Below, piece after piece: positions 1-9,704 of a stretch of 34,674 nucleotides of DNA (position 1 is its first letter; each line of letters opens with the position of its first letter). This DNA is from Spirochaetales bacterium (lineage in GTDB: Bacteria; Spirochaetota; Spirochaetia; Treponematales; Treponemataceae). The notes below the pieces were generated by a model. It did no database searches. It was given only the letters and a program-made list of their open reading frames with translations, and was not told the DNA's origin. Position numbers and translations under genes: made by a program. The DNA lies in NCBI GenBank assembly GCA_003245785.1, contig QKCE01000202.1, forward strand, positions 1 to 34,674. Direction: 5' to 3'.

Positions 1-630
1 GCTTACCTCGTGGTAGAGCCGGGCGAATACCCGGTTGAAATCGCGAATCGTTTTCATCCTCTGGATTACCACTTCCATCCCCGATTGGGCGAGCTGAACG
101 TCCAGAACGTCCAGTAGTTCTTCCTTCCGGTCCCTGAGAACGGCATTCCTGGCTTTCAAGACCTTTTTGTAGGTTCGTAACACGTCAATATACGAGGTAT
201 CGTACATCGACAGCGACTGGTCGACAAAAAAGCGCTTTCGTTCCGGGGAACCGCTCGCGAAATCCAGATCGTCGTGGCTGAAAAGAACGCAAGGTATGGT
301 GTCTACAAGCTCCTTCCGGTCTACGACCTGCTTCGCGTTTTTTTCGATGCGCTTCTTTCCGTCGCTAAAGGTGAGGGAAATCGAATGGGTATGCTCTTTC
401 GAGTCCCGGAAGATCGACCTGACGCTATAGTCCTTTTTACCTTCCCGGGCGATTTCAGAATCGTTTCTCGTCCTGAACGAGGCACCGTAGGCGGACATGT
501 AAAGGGTTTCGAGGAGATTGCTCTTTCCCTGCCCGTTATCCCCCACGAAATAGACCTCCCGCGAGAGGAGGTCCATTTGTCCGTCGTCAATATTTCTGAA
601 ATCCGTGAAGGAAACCGATAAAAACGGCAC
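1..630 (-). CDS. recF: RecF recombination/repair ATPase, N-terminal 210 codons (runs off the left edge)
   Basis: RecF is an SMC-like ATPase that loads RecA at gapped DNA with RecO and RecR. The visible part starts with a beta strand ending in the family's typical TDFRNI. It continues to a Walker A, GDNGQGKSNLLE, near residues 33-44, and stays open to the window edge. The start is a GTG at 630, only 4 bases after the dnaN stop, because it gives the usual RecF N-terminus (VPFLSVSFTDFRNID). The first ATG lies about 20 codons further in and would remove that strand. The ribosome binding site is weak, so translation is probably coupled to dnaN. The order dnaA-dnaN-recF is the classical origin operon. 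The C-terminal signature and Walker B regions lie outside the window. Confidence 0.93.
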   Translation of the reverse strand, partial: MPFLSVSFTDFRNIDDGQMDLLSREVYFVGDNGQGKSNLLETLYMSAYGASFRTRNDSEIAREGKKDYSVRSIFRDSKEHTHSISLTFSDGKKRIEKNAKQVVDRKELVDTIPCVLFSHDDLDFASGSPERKRFFVDQSLSMYDTSYIDVLRTYKKVLKARNAVLRDRKEELLDVLDVQLAQSGMEVVIQRMKTIRDFNRVFARLYHEVS

Positions 631-634
631 GCCC

Positions 635-1738
635 CTATTCCATCTGCATGGGCATTACGATGTGGAAAAAATCGCTGGCGGGCTCGGGGCGAACGGTCAC
701 CGCCTTCATCGCTTCGGTAAACTCGAATTTCACGCGGTCGGTCCCTATTACCTTTACCGGCTCCTCGAGATAGAGGCAGTTGAGGGCTATGGTTATCTCT
801 TCGCCGTCGTAGCGGCAGGGTATTTCTTCCTTTGCCGTACCGATTTCGGATTCCTGGGAACTTATCGTGAGGGTTCCCGGGGAAACGGTGAGGTACATGC
901 GCCGGGACTTCTGCTCGACGAGTAGGGAAACGCGCTTGAGCGCCTCGAGAAGCTCCTTCGTATCGACCTCGAAATCCTTGTCCTGGGAAGCGGGAATGAC
1001 CCGCGCGTAGTTCGGAAACTGCCCGTCGATGAGCACGGAGGAGAACTCGTAATTACCGAAGCGGAAGAACACGTTTTTTTCGCCGACCGCGATGGAAATG
1101 GGGCCTTCGTCCCCGGCGCGCTTGTGAATGACAGAAAGTATCTTCGGGGGAATTATGACGCTCTTGAAATCGGGAATTGAAACGCCGAAATCCTTGGAAA
1201 TGAACGCGAGTCGGCGACCGTCTGTCGCCACGAAGTTGAGCTTGCCGTCCAGCTTTTCGAGGTATACGCCGTTCATGAAATACCGCGTCTCGTCGTCGGA
1301 AACCGAAAATACGGTCTGGGTGATCATCTCCCGGAATTCCTTGGCGGGAATGTCGAAGAAGTTCAGGCTTTCCGGGGAAGTAAATTCGGGAAACTTATCG
1401 CTCGTAATGCTTTTAAGCTGAAAGCGGGCCTTTTTCGTCGAGGGTTTGATAGTGACCTTGATATCGTTCTGCTCGAACTCGATTTCGCCTTGCGGGAGGG
1501 AGGAAATGATCCCGGCGAATTTATCGCAAAATACGGTAGTGGATCCCGCCTCAATCACGTCAACCGGAATGGAGGTCTCGAAGTTGACCTTGATGTCGGT
1601 GGCCTTGATCGTCAGTTTCCCGTCGGCCGCGTCGAGAAGAACGTTTGAAAGTATGGAGATGGCATTTTTGGTGGCGATTATCTCCTGGGCGATGGAAATT
1701 TCCCTGAGCAGAGCGTCACGATCGAAATTGAACTTCAT
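635..1738 (-). CDS. dnaN: DNA polymerase III beta subunit (sliding clamp)
   Basis: The beta clamp is a ring-shaped dimer that tethers the replicative polymerase and other clamp binders to DNA. The 367-residue product has the normal bacterial length and the three-domain clamp pattern. Its N-terminus (MKFNFDRDALLREI) is typical, AISILSNVLLDA lies near residues 26-37, and it ends with the usual hydrophobic IVMPMQM tail, which helps form the partner-binding pocket. The ATG at 1738 is preceded by a strong GGGAGG ribosome site about 5 bases upstream. It lies downstream of dnaA across the origin region and is followed almost immediately by recF, so dnaN and recF are very likely cotranscribed. Confidence 0.97.
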   Translation of the reverse strand: MKFNFDRDALLREISIAQEIIATKNAISILSNVLLDAADGKLTIKATDIKVNFETSIPVDVIEAGSTTVFCDKFAGIISSLPQGEIEFEQNDIKVTIKPSTKKARFQLKSITSDKFPEFTSPESLNFFDIPAKEFREMITQTVFSVSDDETRYFMNGVYLEKLDGKLNFVATDGRRLAFISKDFGVSIPDFKSVIIPPKILSVIHKRAGDEGPISIAVGEKNVFFRFGNYEFSSVLIDGQFPNYARVIPASQDKDFEVDTKELLEALKRVSLLVEQKSRRMYLTVSPGTLTISSQESEIGTAKEEIPCRYDGEEITIALNCLYLEEPVKVIGTDRVKFEFTEAMKAVTVRPEPASDFFHIVMPMQME

Positions 1739-1780
1739 GATTCCTCCCGGATTCTATCTATTCTAAATTTAAATTTAAAA

Positions 1781-1798
1781 TAGTAGTAGTTATAGTAG
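1781..1798 (+). other. DnaA-trio-like array of TAG triplets
   Basis: Six consecutive triplets read TAG TAG TAG TTA TAG TAG. They are followed by the GC-rich GGGCC and then a DnaA-box-like site, and preceded by an A/T-only stretch. DnaA-trios are repeated 3'-GAT-5' triplets that guide DnaA onto one strand to open the duplex. Five of the six triplets match the best form exactly. Confidence 0.65.
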
Positions 1799-1810
1799 GG
1801 CCTGTTGAAT

Positions 1811-1819
1811 TCTGGATAA
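1811..1819 (-). other. DnaA-box-like site
   Basis: The minus strand reads TTATCCAGA, one mismatch from TTATCCACA. It is the box nearest to the TAG-triplet array, 12 bases away, as expected for the box that seeds the DnaA filament. A weaker copy (TTATCCGGG) directly abuts it at 1820-1828. Confidence 0.55.
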
Positions 1820-1884
1820 CCCGGATAAGTCCTTTTCAAGAAAAGAATTACCGTTCTGATAACTTGCCCTTTCAGGAAGCGCGG

Positions 1885-1893
1885 TTTTCCACA
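1885..1893 (+). other. DnaA-box-like site
   Basis: TTTTCCACA has one mismatch to TTATCCACA. It is followed at once by a second CCACA-ending nonamer, AATTCCACA (1893-1901), which has three mismatches. Confidence 0.5.
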
Positions 1894-1944
1894 ATTCCAC
1901 AAAACTTTATGATATTCCCATTGAACACACAGCATTCTACCATA

Positions 1945-1953
1945 TTATCAACA
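1945..1953 (+). other. DnaA-box-like site
   Basis: TTATCAACA has one mismatch to TTATNCACA and lies about 20 bases beyond the dnaA stop codon. Confidence 0.45.
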
Positions 1954-1971
1954 GGAAAAAAATAAACAAAA

Positions 1972-3393
1972 TCAGCTGTTATAGTCCTTAATCATCTTCG
2001 TAAGCTTGAGGATCGTACTTTCGAGAGAAGGCTCTGCCTTCAGACGTTCCTCGATTTTCTGGCATCCGTGCATGACCGTCGTATGGTCTCTACCCCCGAA
2101 TTCCATGCCGAGTTCCGTGGTTGAATACTCGGTAATCTCCCTGGCGATATACATGGCAAGCTGACGGGGGAAGGAAATGGCCTTTGTCCTCTTTTTCCCC
2201 TTGAGATCGGTATAGGAAAGGGAAAAATATTCGGCCACTACCTTCTGTATGGTCTCTATGGTTACGTTGTTCTGCTTCGGGGATCCGAAGGTATCGCGAA
2301 GCTGCTGCTGGGCCGTTTCCAGGGTAACGGGTTTCTTGGTCAGCTCCGCGTAGGCGATCAGCTTGGTCAGCGACGCTTCCAGGTCCCTGACGTTCGAGGA
2401 AATGTTTTTCGCGATGAGGTTGATCACTTCCTGGGGAATGTGGACCCCGCGGGTTTCTATCTTCTTCGCGAGGATGGCACACCTCGTTTCGTAGCTGGGA
2501 GGTTGCAGGTCCACGTTCAGGCCGCGTTCGAACCGCGAGCGAAGGCGCTCTGAGAGGTTCTTGAGTTCCGATACCGGACGGTCGCAGGTGAATATGATCT
2601 GCTTGTTCGCGTCGTAGAGGGCGTTGAAAGTGTGGAAAAGTTCTTCCTGGGTTTCGTTCTTCTTCTGCAGAAAGTGGATATCGTCGATCAGGAGCATGTC
2701 CGCGTTGCGGTATTTGTTCTTGAAGTTCTGGGTCGTCGAGTTCTTGATCGCCTCGACGAATTCGTTGGTAAAATTTTCCGCGGTAATATAGATGATTTTA
2801 CATCCCTTTTCCTGCCAGGAAAGGTTACCGATAGCCTGCATGAGGTGAGTCTTGCCGAGACCGACGCCGCCGTAAATCAGGCAGGGGTTATAGGCCACGC
2901 CCGGATTCTTGGCGATGGCGATGGCCGCGTTCGCCGCGAAGGAATTGTTTTCGCCGATGACGAAATTATCGAATATATAGTCCTTCCTGAGCTGTGGGTG
3001 AGAGTCCCGGGACGGTTTTTCCGCTTCCTGCCTCTGCGCGTGCGAGGCCGTTCCCGAGTATACCTTGGTGCCGGTGGTCACCGACTCGTGCATGGGAGCG
3101 GAGACGGCCTTGGGAGAGGCTTTCGGCGCCTCCTCCCTTGATCTCTGCTTGACCTCGAAATCGATGCCTATATGCTGCCCGGAGAGCTCGAAAATTTTTC
3201 CCTCGATCCGGGACTGATATCGTTGCTTGACCTGATCGCGATAAAAGGCGGAAGGTACCGAGACGATGACGGAAAGCTCGCCGGAGGTTTCATATTCCAT
3301 ATTGAACCACATGGCGTATTCCTGTTCGCTGAGCTCAGTCTTCAACTGATTCAAGGTTTCTTTCCAAAAAATGCTGTAATCCCACGTACCCAT
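1972..3393 (-). CDS. dnaA: Chromosomal replication initiator DnaA
   Basis: DnaA is the AAA+ initiator that binds DnaA boxes and opens oriC. At 473 residues it has all four domains. Domain I starts with a typical SIFWKETLNQLK helix, and a low-complexity linker covers about residues 85-130. The AAA+ core has Walker A GGVGLGKTH (about 175-183) and Walker B LLIDDIHFL. The C-terminal DNA-binding domain carries the signature GGRDHTTVMHG. The ATG at 3393 is fixed by an in-frame stop just upstream. A GGAG motif sits 14 bases away, too far for normal use, while a perfect TATAAT ends 8 bases before the ATG. Either the message is leaderless or an upstream promoter makes a longer one. It is divergent from gyrB. 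Confidence 0.97.
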   Translation of the reverse strand: MGTWDYSIFWKETLNQLKTELSEQEYAMWFNMEYETSGELSVIVSVPSAFYRDQVKQRYQSRIEGKIFELSGQHIGIDFEVKQRSREEAPKASPKAVSAPMHESVTTGTKVYSGTASHAQRQEAEKPSRDSHPQLRKDYIFDNFVIGENNSFAANAAIAIAKNPGVAYNPCLIYGGVGLGKTHLMQAIGNLSWQEKGCKIIYITAENFTNEFVEAIKNSTTQNFKNKYRNADMLLIDDIHFLQKKNETQEELFHTFNALYDANKQIIFTCDRPVSELKNLSERLRSRFERGLNVDLQPPSYETRCAILAKKIETRGVHIPQEVINLIAKNISSNVRDLEASLTKLIAYAELTKKPVTLETAQQQLRDTFGSPKQNNVTIETIQKVVAEYFSLSYTDLKGKKRTKAISFPRQLAMYIAREITEYSTTELGMEFGGRDHTTVMHGCQKIEERLKAEPSLESTILKLTKMIKDYNS

Positions 3394-3401
3394 AGAGCGC
3401 C

Positions 3402-3431
3402 ATTATACTCCTTCTTTACTTTTTTTGACAA
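3402..3431 (-). promoter_or_regulatory. Probable dnaA promoter
   Basis: The minus strand has TTGTCA (3431-3426), an 18-base spacer and a perfect TATAAT (3407-3402). The start codon begins 8 bases further on, so the predicted first base of the transcript is within a base or two of the ATG. Read on the plus strand, the same -35 region is TTGACA (3425-3430), facing gyrB. Confidence 0.6.
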
Positions 3432-3469
3432 TGACGGTAATATGTCATTTACCTGTTTCTACCATATAA

Positions 3470-5392
<1,923 letters not shown>

Positions 5393-5428
5393 ACGAAACC
5401 GGCCCAAATATGTCAGGAGTATTGTTCA

Positions 5429-8026
5429 ATGAGTGAACAGGAACAGACCGGCGGGAGACTCATCCCGATTCCGATAGAAGAGGAAGTGAAGACCGCGTAC
5501 CTTAATTACGCGATGTCGGTCATCGTGAGCCGTGCCCTCCCGGACGTGCGGGACGGGCTTAAGCCGGTTCATCGACGAATCCTTTACTCCATGGAAGAAA
5601 TGGGCGTACGGTCGAACACCCCTTTCAAGAAATGCGGACGTATCGTCGGCGACGTACTCGGTAAGTATCACCCCCACGGTGATCAGTCCATCTACGATGC
5701 CCTGGTCCGGCTAGCCCAGGATTTCTCGCTCAGGTATACCGTCGTGCAGGGCCAGGGTAACTTCGGCTCCGTCGACGGCGACCCCGCGGCAGCCATGCGT
5801 TATACGGAAAGCCGGCTTACCAAGATCGCCGAGGCGATAATCGAGGACATCAAAAAAGAGACCGTCGATTTCGGGCCGAACTACGACGATTCCATGAAGG
5901 AGCCGACGGTATTACCCGGCGCTTTCCCTTTCCTCCTCGCGAACGGGGCGAGCGGCATCGCGGTCGGCATGGCGACGAACATGCCCCCCCACAACCTCTC
6001 CGAGATCGCCGAAGCCGTCGCGACCTATATCGATAACCCGGACTGCACGATCGAGGACCTGATGAAAAGCATCAAGGGTCCCGATTTCCCGACGGGCGGG
6101 CTGATCTTCGGCAAGCGGGGAATCCGCCAGGCATACAAGACCGGGCGCGGCAAGATCATCGTACGCGGCCGCTTTACCCTCGAGGTGGACAAGCGGGGCA
6201 AGGAGACGATCATCTTCTCCGAGATCCCCTACGCGGTAAACAAGGCCAACCTTATCACCCGAATCGCGGAACTCGTTCGCGACAAGGTAATCGACGGCAT
6301 TTCTGAAATCCGCGACGAGTCGGACCGCGAGGGCATGCGCATCGTAATCGAGCTCAAGCGGGGCGCGATCGCCAAGATCGTGCTTAACCAGCTTTTCTCC
6401 CATACGGCGCTCCAGTCCTCCTTCGGCGTGATCAACCTGGCCCTCGTGAAGGGTCGTCCCGAGACCCTGACCCTCAAGCAGCTCGTCCAGTATTTCGTGG
6501 AACACCGGGTCGAGGTAGTCACGAGGCGAACCCGCTTCGACCTGCGCAAGGCGGAAGAGCGCGCCCATATCCTCCGCGGATTGGTCGTCGCCCTCGAGAA
6601 CATCGACGAAGTAATCGCCATCATCAAGAAATCCCGCAATGTCGAGGCCGCCAAGAACGCCCTCATGGAGCGGTTCGAATTTTCCGACGCCCAGGCGCAG
6701 GCGATCGTGGACATGCGGCTCGGTAAGCTTACCAGCCTGGAAACCGAGAAAATCCTCCAGGAATTGGCCGAGATCGAGTCGCTCATCAACCACCTCAAGG
6801 ACCTGCTCGCGAACCCCCCGAAGATCCTCCAGCTCATCAAAACCGAAACGAGCGAGCTGTCGGAGCGCTTTGGCGACAAGAGGCGGACCGATATCGTGTC
6901 CGACGAGATCGAGGAAATCAATATCGAGGATCTCATCCAGAAGGAAGAGATGGTCGTGCTGATCTCGAATCTCGGGTATATCAAGAGGGTTCCCGCCTCG
7001 GCGTACAAGAGCCAGAACCGGGGAGGCAAGGGTTCGAACAGTACTAAGCTCGTAGAGGACGATTTCCTGAGCCAGCTTTTCACCGCGTCGACCCACGATC
7101 ACGTGGTTTTCATAACCAGCGCTGGTAAGGCCTATTGGATCAAGGTTCATGAAATTCCCGAGGCGACCCGGGCGAGCCGCGGATCCCATATCAAGGCACT
7201 CCTTACGGTCTCCTCCGACGAGGAGATTACGACGGTCATCGCGCTCAAGGAATTCCGGGACGACCAGTACCTGCTCATGGCTACCGCGGGGGGCGTGGTC
7301 AAGAAGGTCACCACGTCGGACTTCCAAAACGCGAAGACCCGCGGAATCATCGCGATTAAGCTCGACGACGGTGACCGGCTCATCGGCGCGACACTCACTT
7401 CGGGCTCCGACGAGATTATGCTGATCACCCGGCAAGGCCAGGCGCTCCGCATGACCGAGCAGGATATCCGCCCCCTCGGCCGCGCTTCCCGCGGCGTTAC
7501 CGGAATCAGGCTTTCCAGCGGAGACGAGCTGGCTGGCGCGCTGCGGGTCACCGAGGATACGCGCATGCTCATCATGACCGAATGCGGCTACGGCAAGCGC
7601 GTGGATTTCTCCGAGTTCACCCCCCACGGGCGGGCGACCGGCGGCCAGAAGATTTATACGATTTCCGAGAAGACCGGAGAGATAGTAGGACTGATAAACG
7701 TACTGGACGCCGACGAGGTGGTTTGCATAACCAGCCAGGGAAAGACTCTCCGAGTAAAGGCGAAAACCATTTCCGTGATGGGCAGGTCCGCCCAAGGCGT
7801 ACGCATCCTGAACATCGAGCGACCCGACATCCTCATAGGAATGGACACCGTCGCGAACGAGGACGAGGAAGCGAAGGGGCTCTCCGACGCCCATACCGGT
7901 GAAGTATCCATAGCCGGCGAGTTGGATCTTGACGGCTCGGATGAAACCCCCGTTGAAGAGACGGAAGAGTTCTCCGGGGAAGAATCCGGCGAAACGGGGG
8001 AGCAAGAGCTTCCCGACGAAGAATGA
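5429..8026 (+). CDS. gyrA: DNA gyrase subunit A
   Basis: GyrA cuts and rejoins DNA and wraps it for supercoiling. The 865-residue protein has the winged-helix region with catalytic Tyr125 (MRYTESR). A coiled-coil stretch follows, then a six-blade beta-pinwheel whose GyrA box is QNRGGKG at about 529-535, one change from QRRGGKG. An unusually acidic tail of roughly 45 residues closes it. In the quinolone-determining region the sequence is [10 protein letters not shown], so Gln86 sits where E. coli has Ser83, while Asp90 matches Asp87. This predicts low quinolone sensitivity. GGAG lies 9 bases before the ATG. Confidence 0.97.
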   Translation: MSEQEQTGGRLIPIPIEEEVKTAYLNYAMSVIVSRALPDVRDGLKPVHRRILYSMEEMGVRSNTPFKKCGRIVGDVLGKYHPHGDQSIYDALVRLAQDFSLRYTVVQGQGNFGSVDGDPAAAMRYTESRLTKIAEAIIEDIKKETVDFGPNYDDSMKEPTVLPGAFPFLLANGASGIAVGMATNMPPHNLSEIAEAVATYIDNPDCTIEDLMKSIKGPDFPTGGLIFGKRGIRQAYKTGRGKIIVRGRFTLEVDKRGKETIIFSEIPYAVNKANLITRIAELVRDKVIDGISEIRDESDREGMRIVIELKRGAIAKIVLNQLFSHTALQSSFGVINLALVKGRPETLTLKQLVQYFVEHRVEVVTRRTRFDLRKAEERAHILRGLVVALENIDEVIAIIKKSRNVEAAKNALMERFEFSDAQAQAIVDMRLGKLTSLETEKILQELAEIESLINHLKDLLANPPKILQLIKTETSELSERFGDKRRTDIVSDEIEEINIEDLIQKEEMVVLISNLGYIKRVPASAYKSQNRGGKGSNSTKLVEDDFLSQLFTASTHDHVVFITSAGKAYWIKVHEIPEATRASRGSHIKALLTVSSDEEITTVIALKEFRDDQYLLMATAGGVVKKVTTSDFQNAKTRGIIAIKLDDGDRLIGATLTSGSDEIMLITRQGQALRMTEQDIRPLGRASRGVTGIRLSSGDELAGALRVTEDTRMLIMTECGYGKRVDFSEFTPHGRATGGQKIYTISEKTGEIVGLINVLDADEVVCITSQGKTLRVKAKTISVMGRSAQGVRILNIERPDILIGMDTVANEDEEAKGLSDAHTGEVSIAGELDLDGSDETPVEETEEFSGEESGETGEQELPDEE

Positions 8027-8065
8027 GGTAAACGGACAGAAAGGACCGTTTACATAAAAAGGAGG

Positions 8066-8114
8066 ACCGCCTGACGAGACCGGGGAACCGGCATTCGTCA
8101 GGCGGTTTTTTTTT
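8066..8114 (+). terminator. Intrinsic terminator after gyrA
   Basis: A 12-bp stem ACCGCCTGACGA / TCGTCAGGCGGT, with a small inner CCGG/CCGG stem in the loop, is followed by nine T. This is a very strong Rho-independent terminator for gyrBA. Confidence 0.93.
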
Positions 8115-8136
8115 GCCCTGACGGACGGGGCGTCGA

Positions 8137-8164
8137 TTGACGAATCCCCAAACGTAACTATATT
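8137..8164 (+). promoter_or_regulatory. Probable vapBC promoter
   Basis: TTGACG (8137-8142), a 16-base spacer and TATATT (8159-8164) lie just after the gyrA terminator. A second -10-like TATAAC at 8170-8175 is closer to the vapB start but has no matching -35. Confidence 0.5.
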
Positions 8165-8184
8165 ATCTTTATAACGGTGTCAAA

Positions 8185-8538
8185 ATGGTTAATTTAACAG
8201 TCCGAAACATACCAGAAGAAATCCTCAAACGTATACGTATATTTGCCGCCAAAGAACGCAGAAGTCTCAATAGCGAACTCCTAATGGTCATCGAGGAGGG
8301 GTTGTCCTCTCGTATTTCCGAAAACACAGGAAACCTGGGGCAGGGTGGATCTTCCCTTATTTCAAATGCCGGAAGGAAAAGAATTTGGGAAGAATTATGC
8401 GGTGCCTGGAAGGACGAACGGGAGTATGGAGAGATCCGGACAAAGGCATATGGATTCAGGACAGGTAACGAATCCAGGGAATCTTATCCTGATAAAGCGG
8501 TTACCAAAGAGGGAGGCATAATCAATGATTCTCTTTGA
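8185..8538 (+). CDS. vapB: VapB-type antitoxin (ribbon-helix-helix)
   Basis: The antitoxin partner of the PIN toxin directly downstream. The N-terminal 40 residues read as a ribbon-helix-helix DNA-binding domain of the FitA/Arc type. They have strand LTVRNIP, helix EEILKRIRIFAAKERRS, then LNSELLMVIEEGL. The C-terminal half, with IWEELCGAWKD, is probably the toxin-wrapping segment. At 117 residues it is longer than most VapB proteins (75-90), with an extra hydrophilic tail. It overlaps vapC by 14 bases, typical of coupled toxin-antitoxin pairs. No clear ribosome site precedes the ATG. The pair usually represses its own promoter. The segment is visibly more AT-rich than the flanking housekeeping genes, which suggests acquisition. 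Confidence 0.85.
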   Translation: MVNLTVRNIPEEILKRIRIFAAKERRSLNSELLMVIEEGLSSRISENTGNLGQGGSSLISNAGRKRIWEELCGAWKDEREYGEIRTKAYGFRTGNESRESYPDKAVTKEGGIINDSL

Positions 8539-8887
8539 TACGGATGTGTGTCTAGCCTTGTTGAAAGGAAACAGGAAACTGGTTGAGGGATATGCCGATT
8601 CACTGGAAGAATTGTGTGTCTCCGCAATAACCGCTCAGGAATTGTTTTCGGCTGCAAATACGTCGACCGACCCGAGTGGAAATCGTCTTCTTGCGGAGAA
8701 ATTCCTTCTGACGGTCAGGATCATTCATCCCGACATGACTGTCTTGAAATATGCGGCTGATATTCAAACAAAACTTTTACGGGCAGGAAAAAAATCTAAT
8801 TATTCTGATCTGCTGATATACAGCCTCTCGAAAGCTCATAATGCAAAACTGATAACGGCAGAAAGCAGTCGTTATTGTTTCACGTGA
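8525..8887 (+). CDS. vapC: VapC-type PIN-domain ribonuclease toxin
   Basis: VapC toxins are Mg-dependent RNases that usually cleave tRNA or rRNA and are held inactive by VapB. The 120-residue product has the PIN acidic residues in order: Asp5 (LFDTD), Glu39 (TAQEL), Asp95 (YSDLLIYS), and Glu113 at the fourth position (ITAES), where Asp or Asn is more common. GGGAGG upstream of the ATG lies inside vapB. The protein ends abruptly after the fourth acidic motif. Its last three codons and stop (C-F-T-stop) are encoded by the parS sequence at 8876-8891. A usual VapC continues about 10-15 residues more, so it may be C-terminally trimmed. Activity is uncertain. Confidence 0.85.
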   Translation: MILFDTDVCLALLKGNRKLVEGYADSLEELCVSAITAQELFSAANTSTDPSGNRLLAEKFLLTVRIIHPDMTVLKYAADIQTKLLRAGKKSNYSDLLIYSLSKAHNAKLITAESSRYCFT

Positions 8888-8891
8888 AACA
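8876..8891. other. parS site 1 (ParB/Spo0J binding)
   Basis: TGTTTCACGTGAAACA is a perfect 16-bp palindrome identical to the chromosomal parS consensus bound by ParB. It overlaps the end of vapC and lies about 7 kb from the oriC candidate, as expected for origin segregation sites. Confidence 0.93.
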
Positions 8892-8941
8892 AATTTCATA
8901 ATGTTTACTACCGTATGGGGAATACGGTTTACCCTCAGGTT

Positions 8942-8973
8942 GCTGCCGGATCAAAAGGTCCGGCAGCTTTTTT
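8942..8973 (+). terminator. Intrinsic terminator after vapBC
   Basis: A 9-bp stem GCTGCCGGA / TCCGGCAGC with an 8-base loop is followed by six T. A smaller hairpin, ACCGTAT / ATACGGT (8910-8928), lies between parS site 1 and this terminator. The rest of the gap to 9151 shows no convincing gene. Confidence 0.88.
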
Positions 8974-9151
8974 ATTTGTAGTAGATTCTTTTTAGGTCTA
9001 GATGAGTATTGCCTGCCCTCATTCAAGTTACTCGGAAACGTACGGAATGAAGTGAACAGGAAAATTGATAATATGGGGTATACAGTAATTGCTCAGAAAT
9101 TTATAAAAAAAGTAAGTTAAAGAAAATTCAAGGGTTTCCGTAGGTTAAAAA

Positions 9152-9167
9152 TGTTTCACGTGAAACA
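9152..9167. other. parS site 2 (ParB/Spo0J binding)
   Basis: This is a second perfect TGTTTCACGTGAAACA, 276 bases from the first. It directly abuts the stop codon of the leftward arfB gene. Confidence 0.93.
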
Positions 9168-9587
9168 TTATTCGCCTTCTGATTTCCAGGAACGATTTGA
9201 TTTTATCGTACTTCTTCTATGCTTTGTTTCCAGCCGTCGTAATTTGGATGCACGGGTTGCCTTGGTTGCCACTCTCTTTTTGGGGATCCTTGCCGCCCCG
9301 ATAATCAGGGTAACTATACGATCATACGCAATATCCCTGTTTTTGGATTGTGTCCGCTCTGTATCGACGGCAATAAACATGATTCCTGCAACGTCAATTC
9401 GGCTGGACAATCGGTTCTTTACGAGGTCACGCTCTTCAAGAGTAAGTCCTTCCAGGAGATCGAGCGATAAAAATGCGTGAACTTTGGTATTTACCTTGTT
9501 GACGTTTTGTCCGCCCGGTCCGCCTGATCGTGCAAAGGTGCAGGTGAGGTGTTCAGCTATGGAGGTGCGAAGAAGTTGTTCGTTCAT
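9168..9587 (-). CDS. arfB: ArfB/YaeJ-type peptidyl-tRNA hydrolase (ribosome rescue)
   Basis: ArfB enters stalled ribosomes with an empty A site and releases the nascent chain through a GGQ loop. The 139-residue product has GGPGGQNVNKVNTKV, with GGQ at 25-27. Its strongly basic C-terminal tail (KKRVATKATRASKLRR and on), rich in Arg and Lys, is the family's mRNA-channel anchor. The open frame extends further upstream, but the ATG at 9587 gives the normal family length and N-terminus. A promoter ends 6 bases before this ATG, so the mRNA may be leaderless. The stop abuts parS site 2. I saw no ssrA or smpB in the window to compare. Confidence 0.92.
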   Translation of the reverse strand: MNEQLLRTSIAEHLTCTFARSGGPGGQNVNKVNTKVHAFLSLDLLEGLTLEERDLVKNRLSSRIDVAGIMFIAVDTERTQSKNRDIAYDRIVTLIIGAARIPKKRVATKATRASKLRRLETKHRRSTIKSNRSWKSEGE

Positions 9588-9593
9588 GGCCCC

Positions 9594-9622
9594 AGTATCG
9601 GGAAGAATATCAAGCGCGTCAA
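9594..9622 (-). promoter_or_regulatory. Probable arfB promoter
   Basis: The minus strand has TTGACG (9622-9617), a 17-base spacer and GATACT (9599-9594), then GGGGCC and the ATG at 9587. The predicted transcript starts at or within a few bases of the start codon. Confidence 0.5.
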
Positions 9623-9704
9623 TACTGTGAAAATCAAGTAGTAGAAAACACAAGTATATACAGAATATAAAACCGGATGTTATAGTAATCCAAACGGGGT
9701 ATAT

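Larger units (their letters stand above)
1739..1971. other. Candidate replication origin (oriC) in the dnaA-dnaN gap
   Basis: This 233-base gap is much more AT-rich than its surroundings and has no gene. Going from dnaA towards dnaN it holds DnaA-box-like nonamers (TTATCAACA, TTTTCCACA, and TTATCCAGA on the minus strand), then a short GC-rich spacer, then a run of TAG triplets. It ends in an A/T-only stretch (AAATTTAAATTTAAAA, 1765-1780) next to the dnaN ribosome site. This box, GC gap, DnaA-trio, AT-rich order matches the basal unwinding system described for Bacillus oriC. The bracketing genes dnaA, dnaN, recF, gyrB and gyrA support it. Origin activity is inferred, not shown. Confidence 0.8.

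Noticed and set aside
9002-9055. 17-codon frame between the two parS sites
   Set aside because: There is no convincing ribosome site, and it lies after a terminator with no promoter seen. Chance is the simpler reading.
8137-9167. Mobile element or integron carrying vapBC
   Set aside because: No transposase, integrase, terminal inverted repeats or target duplications are visible. The repeated 16-mers are parS, not element ends.
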